DNA from: CAYLYP01 sp964387795 | Lineage (GTDB): Bacteria; Bacteroidota; Bacteroidia; Bacteroidales; UBA7960 | Direction of reading: 5' to 3' | DNA length: 61,889 nt | NCBI GenBank assembly: GCA_964387795.1 | Contig: CAYLYP010000012.1 | Span: 1 to 61,889 of the forward strand | In this document: positions 44,120 through 53,360 of the stretch, one piece after another | Layout of the letters: the number at the start of each line of letters is the position of its first letter | How positions within the stretch are numbered: position 1 is the stretch's first letter | The notes under the pieces: model-generated | Told to the model about the DNA's origin: nothing | What the model saw: the letters and a program-made list of their open reading frames with translations, nothing else | Database searches by the model: none | Program-made: the position numbers and the translations under genes

Positions 44120-45103
44120 TTAGTTGTTTGTTAACTTAAGTGATTCCTGCCCATATCTTTCTCCGGTATTAGGGTATTTGTCAATTATGTTTTCAATTTC
44201 AGATATATCGTCAGTTGTCAAATCGACATCAACAGCTTTAGCATTTAACTCAAGGTATTTTCTTCTTTTAGTGCCTGGAATAGGGATTATATCATCTCCT
44301 TGTGAAAGCACCCATGCTAATGCAAGTTGTGAAGTTGTTAATCCTTTGTCGTTTGCAAAACCTGATAATTCTTTCACCAATTGTTTGTTGTTTTCAAGAT
44401 GTTCTCCTTGAAACCTTGGCAAGCTTAAGCGAATATCTGATATTTGATTGATATCAAAATTTTCGGTAAACATTCCCCTTCCTAAAGGTGAAAAAGGGAC
44501 TAATGACATTCTGTATTTCCTGAGTGTTGGTAAAATTTCTTTCTCAATATCCCTGCTTAACAATGAAAACTCACTTTGTAAGGCTGCTATTGGATGTATT
44601 GCATTTGCACGTTCAATAGATTTGGCAGAAGCTTCAGAAACCCCTATATATCTTATTTTACCCTCTTTCACCAATTCACTCATAGCCCCAATTGTTTCTT
44701 CAACAGGGATTTTGGGATCTATACGATGTGCGTAGTATAAATCAATACAATCGGTTCCTAATCTTTGCAAACTTAACTCAATAGCTTGTCGCATCCATTT
44801 TGGTGAACCATCGAATTCACTGGCAAAATGATTCCCATTTTGCTTATATTTAAATCCAAATTTTGTTGCAATAAAAACTTTGTCCCTATTAGGTTTCAGT
44901 ACTTTTGAAATTAACTTTTCGTTTTCCCCTCCACCGTAAAAATCAGCTGTATCCCAAAAATTTATCCCTAAATCCAGGGCTTTGTGCAAGGTTGCAATGC
45001 TTTCCTCGTCATTTCTATCCCCATACCCGTGGGACATTCCCATGCAGCCCAATCCTATGGCTGAAACATTTTCTGATGTTTGTCCTAAAACTCTGTACTT
45101 CAT
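44120..45103 (-). CDS. Aldo/keto reductase
   Basis: A 327-residue NADPH-dependent oxidoreductase of the AKR13/YakC-like group. The start at 45103 (MKYRVLGQTSENVSAIGLGCMGMSHGYG) is chosen over an upstream frame. FWDTADFYGGGENEKLISKVL has the catalytic Asp and Tyr; KVFIATKFGF the Lys; DLYYAHRIDPKIPVEETIG the His. IPIPGTKRRKYLELNAKAVDV binds the cofactor. The gene forms the right border of the restriction-modification island. Confidence 0.92.
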   Translation of the reverse strand: MKYRVLGQTSENVSAIGLGCMGMSHGYGDRNDEESIATLHKALDLGINFWDTADFYGGGENEKLISKVLKPNRDKVFIATKFGFKYKQNGNHFASEFDGSPKWMRQAIELSLQRLGTDCIDLYYAHRIDPKIPVEETIGAMSELVKEGKIRYIGVSEASAKSIERANAIHPIAALQSEFSLLSRDIEKEILPTLRKYRMSLVPFSPLGRGMFTENFDINQISDIRLSLPRFQGEHLENNKQLVKELSGFANDKGLTTSQLALAWVLSQGDDIIPIPGTKRRKYLELNAKAVDVDLTTDDISEIENIIDKYPNTGERYGQESLKLTNN

Positions 45104-45181
45104 GTTATTATTCTTAATAAATCTAAGCGGTTTATATAACAAAACTACTGCCTGTCTTTGTGTTTAGTCCTGCTTTCCATA

Positions 45182-45228
45182 CAAAAGTATCCAAAAAGCG
45201 ATGAACAATAATGTTTTGTGAGTTTTTA
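45182..45228 (-). promoter_or_regulatory. Promoter block of the aldo/keto reductase gene
   Basis: The minus strand contains AAACATTATTGTTCATCGC then TTTTTGGATACTTTTGT; TACTTTTG at 45182-45189 matches TAnnTTTG. It resembles the blocks upstream of the methylase and the pRiA4b gene. The ATG is about 80 bases downstream. Confidence 0.5.
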
Positions 45229-45454
45229 TTTGTAAAAAACATAAGCAATTTGAAATATTACCATTCTCGACGTTGAACCTTGAAATTTTTCCGATGTATC
45301 ACTTTGTATTCATCTTTTTCACCAGGATATCCTTAAAACATTTTGGATCTGTATTAAATTACAGGCCAAATGATTCTCCCCGTTCCATAAAACAATGATT
45401 TCAATTGTAATTCGTAATTCGTCAATCGTAAATATTGATGACCAATTCCCTCCG

Positions 45455-45570
45455 CCCCCTGAAAGGGGGAACTTCTTATACCCTCATGTTTTCAGGTAAA
45501 CTACCAATTTTTTTCCTGATTAAGAGTTATCTGTTTTGTAAACCCACTGCCTGGCTCCCCCTACTAGGGG
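45455..45570. repeat. Two GC-clamp palindromes from a dispersed repeat family
   Basis: CCCCCTGAAAGGGGG (45455-45469) and CCCCCTACTAGGGG (45557-45570, followed by CTTGGGGGG) can each form short stems. A partial relative (TCTCCTGAAAGGGGGAAC) lies at about 3006-3023, after uppP. Such elements are widely scattered in Bacteroidota spacers. Confidence 0.6.
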
Positions 45571-46163
45571 CTTGGGGGGTATTGTATGAAGATGAACGCA
45601 TTTTCAATATTCCCCCCTCTGTCATTTTAAAAGCGTAAATCTGTATTTATAATCGTATTTCGTCGATCGTAAATCGTCAATAACTTTATACCTTCTCCAC
45701 TACTTCTCCAGTACTTTCTTGGACGATACTGAACCTGATAAGACCTTGGTATATCCTTGGTAATACCGTGACCTATCCATGATATTGAAAACCAGTCTAT
45801 TAAATGATTTTTGTTAACATTAGATAACATAAATTTAACATACGTTAACAACAGTGTTGGCGCAACACATAGATTGACAGAAGGTTGTAAATATCGCTAT
45901 ATGTTAACAAATGTAAAATGATTTTTCTTTGGTACATAAAAAACTCACGATTCTGCCAAATTGATACTTTAAAATCTTTTAAAATTACTGATGCAAAGGG
46001 ATTACAAGCTGTTTGCAATAGTCATTGCACAGCCAACAGAACTACAATGAATTGAAGACGAATGCGCTGTATTGGCAAGTGGTTCCAGACCAGATGTTTT
46101 GGTGAAAATTATTTGCCGTAATTTTTCAATCCATCTTAAAGTTAAAAAATGTGAGGGATAATA

Positions 46164-46778
46164 TCAGGGCCGGAGTGTCCTGATAAGGCTGTCTGCAACC
46201 CATTCCTTACGGCTGGAAATGAAATTGCTATAGTCAGTTGCACTAAATTTGTTTTTATCCATTATCAGTGATTTAATTGCAAATGGAAAAAGGATCAGGG
46301 AAATCATATCCACAAAGAAATGTGAAGGTTCTATATTCCTGATGTTTCCCATGGAGGCTTCTGCCTTTAATTGTTTTATAAAACTATCAGTTGAGTATAA
46401 GTTACTGATGTTTTTAACATGCATGATTGTATCGGGGTTTCGATGGAGTATTGAAATAAAAAATGAAACCAGTAAAGGATTTGCCACCATGATGTCGATA
46501 TAGGCACCTACATATTGCTGAATTTTATCAAATATGGGGAGGTCAGAATTGAGGATTTTGGCAAGGTTGGCGGTGTTTTTTTTAATGAGCACCGAAAAGA
46601 CTGTTTCAAACAAGTTTTCTTTGCTCCTGAAATAATAATTCATCAGGGCCAGGTTGATGTTTGCTTTTGCTGCTATTTCCCTGACACTGGTGCGGTCAAC
46701 TCCTTTTTCAAGAAATAATTCTGTTGCTGCATCAAAAATTTTGCGCTCAGTATTTTTATTTTTTGTCATATAAAGCAT
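46164..46778 (-). CDS. TetR/AcrR family transcriptional regulator
   Basis: A 204-residue regulator. The N-terminal HTH is RKIFDAATELFLEKGVDRTSVREIAAKANINLALMNYYFRSKENLFETVF, given here in outline: helices 1-3 with the recognition helix around INLALMNYYF. The C-terminal ligand domain is diverged and gives no clue to the inducer. The promoter is a perfect consensus match a few bases upstream, so the leader is very short; ATGs at 46778 and 46770 are both possible starts. No efflux gene is beside it. Confidence 0.88.
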   Translation of the reverse strand: MLYMTKNKNTERKIFDAATELFLEKGVDRTSVREIAAKANINLALMNYYFRSKENLFETVFSVLIKKNTANLAKILNSDLPIFDKIQQYVGAYIDIMVANPLLVSFFISILHRNPDTIMHVKNISNLYSTDSFIKQLKAEASMGNIRNIEPSHFFVDMISLILFPFAIKSLIMDKNKFSATDYSNFISSRKEWVADSLIRTLRP

Positions 46779-47113
46779 ATTTAATTTTCAAATGTATTAG
46801 AAAAGTGTGTTTTATACAAATTTTTAAACGCTCCTTCAAAAATATTTTTTAATATTTTCTTTATGGGGCGACAAAAGACCTCTATGATAAATGAAAGGAA
46901 GTAGATGAGAGGAAGAAACATTGACATAAATCAGTATGATTTCTATATATAAAACAATAGTATTGTATCTTTAAATGAGCGAAATAGCTTATTAGTCCAT
47001 ACATTAAAAAAAATATTTGTTTTACTGCAGCAAAAGTGAAAAGTTGAGCGTAATGTATAATATAAGCCGGTTTGTTGATTTTCAGAATCGTGAACAAAAC
47101 AAAACATTTCAAA
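46779..47113. other. Divergent spacer between TetR regulator and serpin genes
   Basis: About 335 bases. The TetR promoter lies at the left end. For the serpin, TATCTTTA at 46966-46973 is a one-mismatch -7 element. No operator palindrome is obvious. Confidence 0.5.
46789..46820 (-). promoter_or_regulatory. Consensus promoter of the TetR regulator
   Basis: On the minus strand, TTTG (46817-46820), a 20-base spacer, then TACATTTG (46789-46796): an exact -33/-7 pair for Bacteroidota. The transcript should start only a few bases before the ATG. Confidence 0.75.
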
Positions 47114-48346
47114 ATGAAAAAGCTTCAATTCTTAGTATTGCTATCAGGACTGATGTTTTTTGCAGGTTCCTGTAAAAAGGAAAAAGAGCCTGAGAAAAAG
47201 ATCAATTTATCAAATGACGAGATGCTGATGGTTGGAAGCTCAAATACATTTGGCTTTGATCTTTTCCGGTATATTGAACAGAACAATGAAAGCCAGGAAA
47301 ACATCATGGTATCGCCTTTAAGTATAGATTATGCGCTATTCATGGCCTATAACGGTGCCAAAGGAGAAACCAAAGAGCAGATGAAATCTGTGCTTCATAC
47401 AACAGGGCTAAGTGATGAGCAGTTTAACCAAAACAACCTGAACATCATGAATGCATTAATGAACGTTGACCCTCTTGTTCAGATGAAGATTGCCAATTCG
47501 ATCTGGCATGATAAGGATTTTAATGTGTTGAGCCGTTTTATCCAGGTCAACCAGACTTTTTATAAAGCTATTGTTGAGTCACTTGATTTTTCTGATCCCC
47601 AATCTGTTCAGATTATCAACAATTGGGTATCGGAGCAAACAAACGGGAAAATTCCAGCGATTATTGATGCAATTCCTGATGATGCAGTATTGTATTTAAT
47701 CAATGCCATTTATTTCAAAGGTCAATGGAAATACCAGTTTGATGAAACGCTAACAATGCCCCGTACATTTTACAAGCAGGATGGGACACAAAGCAACCCG
47801 GAGACAATGGTGTCACAGGCAGCATTTAGATATTATGAGAACGAAAAGTTTGAAGCAGTTGAACTGCCTTACGGGCAGGGTAATTATTCGATGGTGGTGC
47901 TGCTCCCTAAAACAAGCTCTAACCCATCAGAAGTCATATCGCTTATGAATTCACAGAATTGGGATTCATGGATTGAGGGAATGGTTGAACAGGAAAGTGT
48001 TGTTGTGTATCTTCCCAGGTTCACTTTTTCTTATGAAATGTTGCTCAACAGCACTTTGCAGGGATTGGGGATGACAAATGCTTTTAACCCCGAAATCGCT
48101 GATTTTTCAGGAATTACCACCCAGATGGAAATATTTATTTCAAGGGTAATTCACAAGACCTTTGTTGAGGTAAATGAGCAGGGTACTGAGGCTGCTGCTG
48201 TTACTGCAATTGAATTTTATAATACAAGTACTGGTCCCGATGAGCCTGAACCAAAGTATTTTTATGTTGACAGGCCCTTTGTTTTTGTCATCAGGGAACG
48301 CGATACGAATGCCGTGCTTTTTGCAGGTAAAGTGATGGAACCATAA
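47114..48346 (+). CDS. Serpin-family protease inhibitor lipoprotein
   Basis: A 410-residue serpin with a lipoprotein signal (MKKLQFLVLLSGLMFFAGSC), so the ATG at 47114 is chosen over an upstream one at 47072. The fold is complete from NTFGFDLFRYIEQ to PFVFVIRERDTNAVLFAGKV. The hinge before the reactive loop, VNEQGTEAAAVTA, has the small residues needed for loop insertion, so it should inhibit by the suicide mechanism. By alignment to antitrypsin the P1-P1' bond falls near Thr-Ser in FYNTSTGP. The target protease is unknown. It is anchored in the envelope. Confidence 0.92.
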   Translation: MKKLQFLVLLSGLMFFAGSCKKEKEPEKKINLSNDEMLMVGSSNTFGFDLFRYIEQNNESQENIMVSPLSIDYALFMAYNGAKGETKEQMKSVLHTTGLSDEQFNQNNLNIMNALMNVDPLVQMKIANSIWHDKDFNVLSRFIQVNQTFYKAIVESLDFSDPQSVQIINNWVSEQTNGKIPAIIDAIPDDAVLYLINAIYFKGQWKYQFDETLTMPRTFYKQDGTQSNPETMVSQAAFRYYENEKFEAVELPYGQGNYSMVVLLPKTSSNPSEVISLMNSQNWDSWIEGMVEQESVVVYLPRFTFSYEMLLNSTLQGLGMTNAFNPEIADFSGITTQMEIFISRVIHKTFVEVNEQGTEAAAVTAIEFYNTSTGPDEPEPKYFYVDRPFVFVIRERDTNAVLFAGKVMEP

Positions 48347-48376
48347 CACAATAATTAAGAATAACAACCAAACGCC

Positions 48377-49660
48377 ATGAGAACACCCTATAATTTTTTG
48401 ATTTCTATTGTAGCGCTCATCATCGCTATAAGTGTGAATTCTTGTAAGGACAAGTCTTATGAGATTATCACCTATAAGAAAAACGTCCCTGTTTATATGT
48501 CTTATGAAGACTTCAGGGATAGTTTTAAAAAGACCTCGCCTCAGGAAATACGTCAGGCAGGTAAAATCTATTTCAAGGACAATTATCTGTTTGTCAATGA
48601 GGTGAACAAAGGGATCCATGTGATAGACAATGCCAATCCTTCGAGTCCCCAGATTGTTGCTTTTTATGAAATACTTGGGAATGTTGACATTGCCATCCGT
48701 GGGAATATCCTTTATGCAGACAGTTATATCGACCTTGTGATGATAGAAATTTCAGATGTCCTTAACCCTGTGGAAATTGCGAGGGTGAACAACGCCTTCC
48801 CTGAAATCTACCCTCCCTATGAATTTGGTTATTTTCAGAGCGATATAGATGTTTCAAAAGGGATTATAGTGGATTGGAATGTTGAAACTGTAACAGAGGA
48901 GGTTGAGACAGGTTCTTCAAGATGGTTTACAGGTTTATACAAGGGGGATTATGAGATGGTAGATGACATAGCCAATGGCGGTGAGACCACTGGTATTGCA
49001 GGCTCTATGGCCAGGTTCTCAATTTACCAGGATTATCTTTATGCCATCAACCGGATGACAAGCCTGAAGTCATTTAATATTTCAGACCCGCTACAGGTAT
49101 CTGTTTCAGATAGTATAAACATCCCCAGGACTATTGAGACCCTGTTTTATTCAAACGGTCATTTATTCATTGGAAGTACTTCGGGAATGCTGATTTACAG
49201 TCTTGCAAACCCTTCACATCCTGCACATGTTTCAACATTTGAACATATTACAAGCTGTGACCCTGTTGTTGTTCAGGACGACTATGCCTTTGTTACACTT
49301 CGTTCAGGGAATGAGTGTGATGGCTATACAAACCAGTTGGATGTAATTGACATTAGCAACCTTTCGTATCCAACGCTGGTAAAAACACATCCAATGTACA
49401 ACCCACATGGTTTAGGTATTGATGGGGATGTGATATTTATCTGTGATGGTGATCAGGGTTTAAAAATCTTTGATGCAAGCGATCCTTATCAGATTAGCGA
49501 CAATATGCTTGCACAGTTTCCAGACATCAATGCTTTTGATGTAATCCCCTACAATAACATCCTGATGCTCATCAGCAGTGAAGGGGTTTATCAGTACGAT
49601 TATTCTGATTTGCAGAATATTGTTCAGTTGAGTTTTCTTCCAATTGGAAATAATAATTAA
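48377..49660 (+). CDS. LVIVD-repeat beta-propeller lipoprotein
   Basis: A 427-residue protein with a lipoprotein signal (LIIAISVNSC). It is built from LVIVD-like repeats, with units such as GIHVIDNANPSSPQIVAFYE, VMIEISDVLNPVEIARV, MLIYSLANPSHPAHVSTFE and QLDVIDISNLSYPTLVKTH, which form a propeller. Such proteins are surface or periplasmic lipoproteins of unknown function in this phylum. It starts 30 bases after the serpin gene and is probably co-transcribed with it. Confidence 0.82.
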   Translation: MRTPYNFLISIVALIIAISVNSCKDKSYEIITYKKNVPVYMSYEDFRDSFKKTSPQEIRQAGKIYFKDNYLFVNEVNKGIHVIDNANPSSPQIVAFYEILGNVDIAIRGNILYADSYIDLVMIEISDVLNPVEIARVNNAFPEIYPPYEFGYFQSDIDVSKGIIVDWNVETVTEEVETGSSRWFTGLYKGDYEMVDDIANGGETTGIAGSMARFSIYQDYLYAINRMTSLKSFNISDPLQVSVSDSINIPRTIETLFYSNGHLFIGSTSGMLIYSLANPSHPAHVSTFEHITSCDPVVVQDDYAFVTLRSGNECDGYTNQLDVIDISNLSYPTLVKTHPMYNPHGLGIDGDVIFICDGDQGLKIFDASDPYQISDNMLAQFPDINAFDVIPYNNILMLISSEGVYQYDYSDLQNIVQLSFLPIGNNN

Positions 49661-49689
49661 ACACCGGTAATACAATGACTGTTCTCTCC

Positions 49690-50472
49690 ATGAAAAAAAT
49701 GTCCAGGAATTTTTTGATTCCCCTAATCATCCTGAGCGGGTGCCTGATTCATTTCAATGCTTTTTCTCAAAACACAGAAGAAATCATTGTCTTTAAAAAT
49801 GGCACCCGTATTACCGGGACCTTAATGGGCACCACCCATCCCGATTCTATTGCTGTATTGACCTGTGAGCCTGTAATAAGGGTTTTTGGCAGGGACCAGA
49901 TTGTTGAAACAATGCCGGAATTAAAGAAAGGCAACAACAAAAGGGCTTTCGAACATGAGCAGGGAATAGTTATCGGCCTTGACGGAGGAGCTCTCTATGG
50001 TTTTGATACTGATTGGGACCCAATGATAGGCGGGGCATTAAGATTGAGCATTGGATATGCTTTTAATAATCACATGGAAGCCGGCTTGCTAACAGGTGTT
50101 GAAGGTATTGGAGGCCCTTTGGCCCCTTTTCAGGCGTATTATTCTTATATATTGCCTTTAAGAGAGTCTGCATTTATAACTACATTAAATGCCGGTTACG
50201 CAATGCCCCTTATTCAACAGGATGATGACTGGCACGATACCAACAATATGGGAGGTGTTGCCCTGGGACTTGAAGTTGGCATTATCAGGCCTTCAGGATT
50301 TTTTATCTCTACTGGTTATCGTTTTCAAAGGATTAGGATTGATGAAAAATGGGAGCCCTGGTATTATGCTGAGAACAATAGTTTCATTCTTGACGGAACA
50401 AATGAAAACACAAGGACTACCATCAATTTGATGCAACGGTTTGTTTTCAGGATTGGTTTTCGTTTTAACTGA
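49690..50472 (+). CDS. Outer-membrane beta-barrel protein, function unknown
   Basis: A 260-residue protein starting at the ATG at 49690 (MKKMSRNFLIPLIILSGC), giving a signal peptide ending near FSQ. Residues about 30-75 (EEIIVFKNGTRITGTLMG) are a small beta domain, followed by alternating hydrophobic strands (GGALRLSIGYAFNNHMEAGLLTG, VALGLEVGIIRPSGFFISTGYRF) ending in a phenylalanine-rich C-terminus, FVFRIGFRFN, typical of barrel insertion. It follows the LVIVD lipoprotein gene by 29 bases. Confidence 0.65.
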   Translation: MKKMSRNFLIPLIILSGCLIHFNAFSQNTEEIIVFKNGTRITGTLMGTTHPDSIAVLTCEPVIRVFGRDQIVETMPELKKGNNKRAFEHEQGIVIGLDGGALYGFDTDWDPMIGGALRLSIGYAFNNHMEAGLLTGVEGIGGPLAPFQAYYSYILPLRESAFITTLNAGYAMPLIQQDDDWHDTNNMGGVALGLEVGIIRPSGFFISTGYRFQRIRIDEKWEPWYYAENNSFILDGTNENTRTTINLMQRFVFRIGFRFN

Positions 50473-50550
50473 TTTTCAACGTGAAACAGGCAAAAAAAAT
50501 CGTAATTTTGAGATGTTCAATTCATAACCTGTTTCTGGGTTTTTTAAAAA

Positions 50551-51141
50551 ATGAAGATTAGGGCGCTGATAAAAAAACATAGCGAGGAGGAAATCATCAA
50601 TGGTTGCCAAAAGGGCCTGGATAAATACCGGGAGATGCTCTATAAGCAATATTATGGGTTCGGTATGTCGGTTTGTTTGCGCTACACTGCAAATAGGGAG
50701 GATGCCACAGAACTTTTGAACGACAGCTTTATGAAAGTATTTCAGAACATAGAAAGCTATCAGGCTGATAAGCCATTCAAGGCATGGTTTAGAAGGATTA
50801 TGGTAAACACCTGCATCTCGTTCTTCAGGTCAAATATCAACAAACAACAATTTTATCATATAGAAGGAGAGGTTGAAGAAGGCAATGACGTAAGTTGTTT
50901 GCCGGCTTCAAACCTCGAAGCAAAAGATATTCTTTTGTTGTTGAACAGCCTTCCCGATCATTTTCGGCTTGTGTTTAACCTGTATGAAGTAGAAGGTTTT
51001 TCGCATGAGGAAATTGGTGCGATGATGGATATCTCGCCGGGTACCTCAAGGAGCAACCTGTCAAGGGCTAAAAAGATGCTGCGTTCCTTGTATTCAAAGC
51101 AGTTTGGGGTTCAATTAAACTGCGGTGCCACAATTCAATAG
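50551..51141 (+). CDS. ECF-type RNA polymerase sigma factor
   Basis: A 196-residue sigma-70 family protein of the ECF group. Region 2 includes ATELLNDSFMKVFQNIESY and KPFKAWFRRIMVNTCISFFR; region 4 includes LYEVEGFSHEEIGAMMDISP and GTSRSNLSRAKKMLRS. It directs transcription of a small regulon, probably controlled by the downstream gene, whose N-terminus looks like an anti-sigma factor. Confidence 0.92.
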   Translation: MKIRALIKKHSEEEIINGCQKGLDKYREMLYKQYYGFGMSVCLRYTANREDATELLNDSFMKVFQNIESYQADKPFKAWFRRIMVNTCISFFRSNINKQQFYHIEGEVEEGNDVSCLPASNLEAKDILLLLNSLPDHFRLVFNLYEVEGFSHEEIGAMMDISPGTSRSNLSRAKKMLRSLYSKQFGVQLNCGATIQ

Positions 51142-51197
51142 TGATCAGATTAAAGTGTTATAAAGCCTTTAACATAAAAAATAGCAAGAGGTAAAAA

Positions 51198-52523
51198 ATG
51201 AATGATTTTGATAATGTTTTTTCTGAAAGGGTAAGGGAGGTATTTGATACTTACCGGGAAGACTGCCCGGCAGGTGCCTGGGAATCCTTTTCCGAGAAAA
51301 CGAATCATAAGAAGAGAGGTTTTTTTGTTTGGTCGCGCCTTGGCTGGGCTGCAACCATTGCATTGGTTATTTCTGTTTCTTCTGTTGCTGTCTGGTATAG
51401 CCAGTATTCAGATAATGGCGGGGGAAGCAATGTTGTGAAAAATGAAGGCCGGTTAAACAATCAAGCAGCCAATGATGGAAAAGGCAGTAAATTGGCATCT
51501 CAAGCAGATGTTTCACCGGTAGATAAAGGGTCTTCAGCCTTTGTTGAAATGCCTGTTATTAAAGAAGAGACACCAGTGCTTGAAGAAAAGACATTGATTG
51601 TAGCGGAAGTGTCGGTAGCTTCTGAGGATCCTAAATCAACCAATCACACAGAAGGCCAAAGAGCTGGTGTTGTTCAGGAGGATGTTGAAAAGGAAGACCC
51701 TGTAGCTGAAGTTATTGATTCAAAACCGGAAGACAATCATACAGAACAAAAGGCCCGGATTGAAATACCGGATGATTTCATTAAAAGCCATCTGGAGATG
51801 AACGAAGCAACAGTTGAGGAACCATCAGTTGTAAAGAAGCATTATTTTGATCTGGGTATGGTATTGTCATCAATGATTGCCTATAATGGAGGTTCAATCT
51901 CCGACAGGCCAGGTATTGCCGGGGGAGTATTATCGCAGTATAACATATCTGATAAAATTGGGGTCGGAAGCGGAATTATCGTTTCGCATCACCAATATCA
52001 GATGGCAGGCTTATTTCTGTATAAGTCAGACTTGGATGAAGAAATGGATAACCTGACTTATGGAAATAGTTATGTTACCGAATCGAATGAGGATTTTTCA
52101 ATTACAGCAATAGATATCCCATTGAATTTTACATTTAAGCCAGGCACAAGAAAAGACAAGGGAATCTTTTTTACTATGGGCGTTTCTTCTTTTGTGTATC
52201 TTGACGAAAGATATTCATCCCAAATGACAGAGGTCACCAATAACCCTGTTTATAATAACGAAACAGGTGATTACACTTCTGTTTATACTGTAGAGTCCTA
52301 TCCAGTTGAAGAAAACCACAAAGCTTTAAGCCGTTTTGATTTTGCAAAGCAACTTAATTTATCTTTCGGATATCTTATTAACTTTGACGCAGGAAGTTTG
52401 GCGATTGAGCCGTATATAAAATTGCCATTGGCACCTATGACCCATAAGGATCTTTTAATGGGTTATGGCGGGATTGGCTTAGTTTTTAAACCTCATTTTT
52501 TAAAAAATAAAAAGAAAGATTAA
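51198..52523 (+). CDS. Anti-sigma-like / outer-membrane beta-barrel hybrid protein
   Basis: A 441-residue protein with three parts. The N-terminus (1-45; FDTYREDCPAGAWESFSEKT) is a short cytoplasmic segment like those of anti-sigma factors; one membrane helix follows (about 48-68, GWAATIALVISVSSVAVWYS); a long acidic, low-complexity linker (about 70-215) leads to a C-terminal beta-rich domain (about 216-441; FDLGMVLSSMIAYNGG, SQYNISDKIGVGSGIIVS) of the porin/barrel type. It is 56 bases after the ECF sigma gene. It could span inner membrane, periplasm and outer membrane. Confidence 0.65.
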   Translation: MNDFDNVFSERVREVFDTYREDCPAGAWESFSEKTNHKKRGFFVWSRLGWAATIALVISVSSVAVWYSQYSDNGGGSNVVKNEGRLNNQAANDGKGSKLASQADVSPVDKGSSAFVEMPVIKEETPVLEEKTLIVAEVSVASEDPKSTNHTEGQRAGVVQEDVEKEDPVAEVIDSKPEDNHTEQKARIEIPDDFIKSHLEMNEATVEEPSVVKKHYFDLGMVLSSMIAYNGGSISDRPGIAGGVLSQYNISDKIGVGSGIIVSHHQYQMAGLFLYKSDLDEEMDNLTYGNSYVTESNEDFSITAIDIPLNFTFKPGTRKDKGIFFTMGVSSFVYLDERYSSQMTEVTNNPVYNNETGDYTSVYTVESYPVEENHKALSRFDFAKQLNLSFGYLINFDAGSLAIEPYIKLPLAPMTHKDLLMGYGGIGLVFKPHFLKNKKKD

Positions 52524-52577
52524 AATCCTTAATTGTTGCCAATAATGCATTGTTTTATTAAAAACCCTTTTGCACCC

Positions 52578-53360
52578 ATGAGAAAAATTTATTTGCTTTT
52601 CATTGTGTTTCCTTTAATGTTATCAGGCTGTTTCGACCTTTCAGACGACCAGGATATTGAATCAGATATTAATGTTAAGATGTGGGAATCTGTTGATAGC
52701 ACACAGCGTGTTTTTAAGCTTCTATGTTATACTGATGATATTTATTCCTGTGTAAATTATACCATTGGGACCAGCATTGAAAAAAACAATGGGATCACAA
52801 CAATAAAGTTCAAAGGGATATATACCCCTTCCTTATGCCTGACAGCAAATGGCCCTGCAACATCAACAGTTACAATTGGTGAAGCAACAGATAGCGTAAT
52901 TAATTTGGTTGTAAATATTGAAGGGGCTGAAAGCATTGGTAAAGTCAGGGTAACTGATACAACCTTTGTAGCTGATTTTTCGACATTAAAAGATCTGAAA
53001 TTTGTATATAATGAACTTCATCGCCTCCCTGAAAACACAATATGGGGCATGGTAGGCTATTATGCAGAAGTCACCTCCGCATTGGTTGAATCTTTTAAGG
53101 ATTCACTGCAATATTATGGCTCAACTGAATTATTGCTGGGCAAGGGACAATATGGATATTTTGAAATAGACTCAACCCATGCCGTTGTTGTTCCCTCAAA
53201 TCATGGTTTTGATTATGCAAGCACTTTTATATATCATTATGAAGGGGCATCGTCAGTATTAGGCAAGATGATGAGCAATTTTAACACTTTGCATGGGAGT
53301 AAGATGAAAATAATCTTATATACTTCAAAGGGGGAAGTCCTTAAGAGTTATCCTTATTGA
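52578..53360 (+). CDS. Lipoprotein of unknown function
   Basis: A 260-residue protein starting at the ATG at 52578 (MRKIYLLFIVFPLMLSGCF), giving a lipoprotein signal at Cys18. I do not recognise a family. It is beta-rich with no repeats. It follows the sigma/anti-sigma pair by 54 bases and may belong to the same unit. Its end overlaps the end of the convergent ribF gene by 20 bases. Confidence 0.6.
   Translation: MRKIYLLFIVFPLMLSGCFDLSDDQDIESDINVKMWESVDSTQRVFKLLCYTDDIYSCVNYTIGTSIEKNNGITTIKFKGIYTPSLCLTANGPATSTVTIGEATDSVINLVVNIEGAESIGKVRVTDTTFVADFSTLKDLKFVYNELHRLPENTIWGMVGYYAEVTSALVESFKDSLQYYGSTELLLGKGQYGYFEIDSTHAVVVPSNHGFDYASTFIYHYEGASSVLGKMMSNFNTLHGSKMKIILYTSKGEVLKSYPY

Larger units (their letters stand above)
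45104..46163. other. 1-kb gene-free region with repeats
   Basis: No convincing gene. It holds the aldo/keto reductase promoter block (45182), a CCCCCTGAAAGGGGG hairpin at 45455-45469 and CCCCCTACTAGGGG at 45557-45570, both from dispersed GC-clamp repeats, AATCGTCAATCGTAAAT-type repeats near 45411-45432 and 45652-45681, and an irregular repeat of TTGG/ACC-like units at about 45687-45782. The last 200 bases (46000-46160) have no recognisable frame. Confidence 0.65.

Noticed and set aside
45687..45782. A possible CRISPR or ordered repeat array
   Set aside because: The units (TTGG/ACC-like, 10-15 bases) are irregular, with no constant repeat and no unique spacers.
46000..46160. Possible gene remnant with an in-frame TGA (reading KLFAIVIAQPTELQ then ASGSRPDVLVKI)
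   Set aside because: No recognisable family and the two parts do not form a known domain. It is described only as gene-free sequence.
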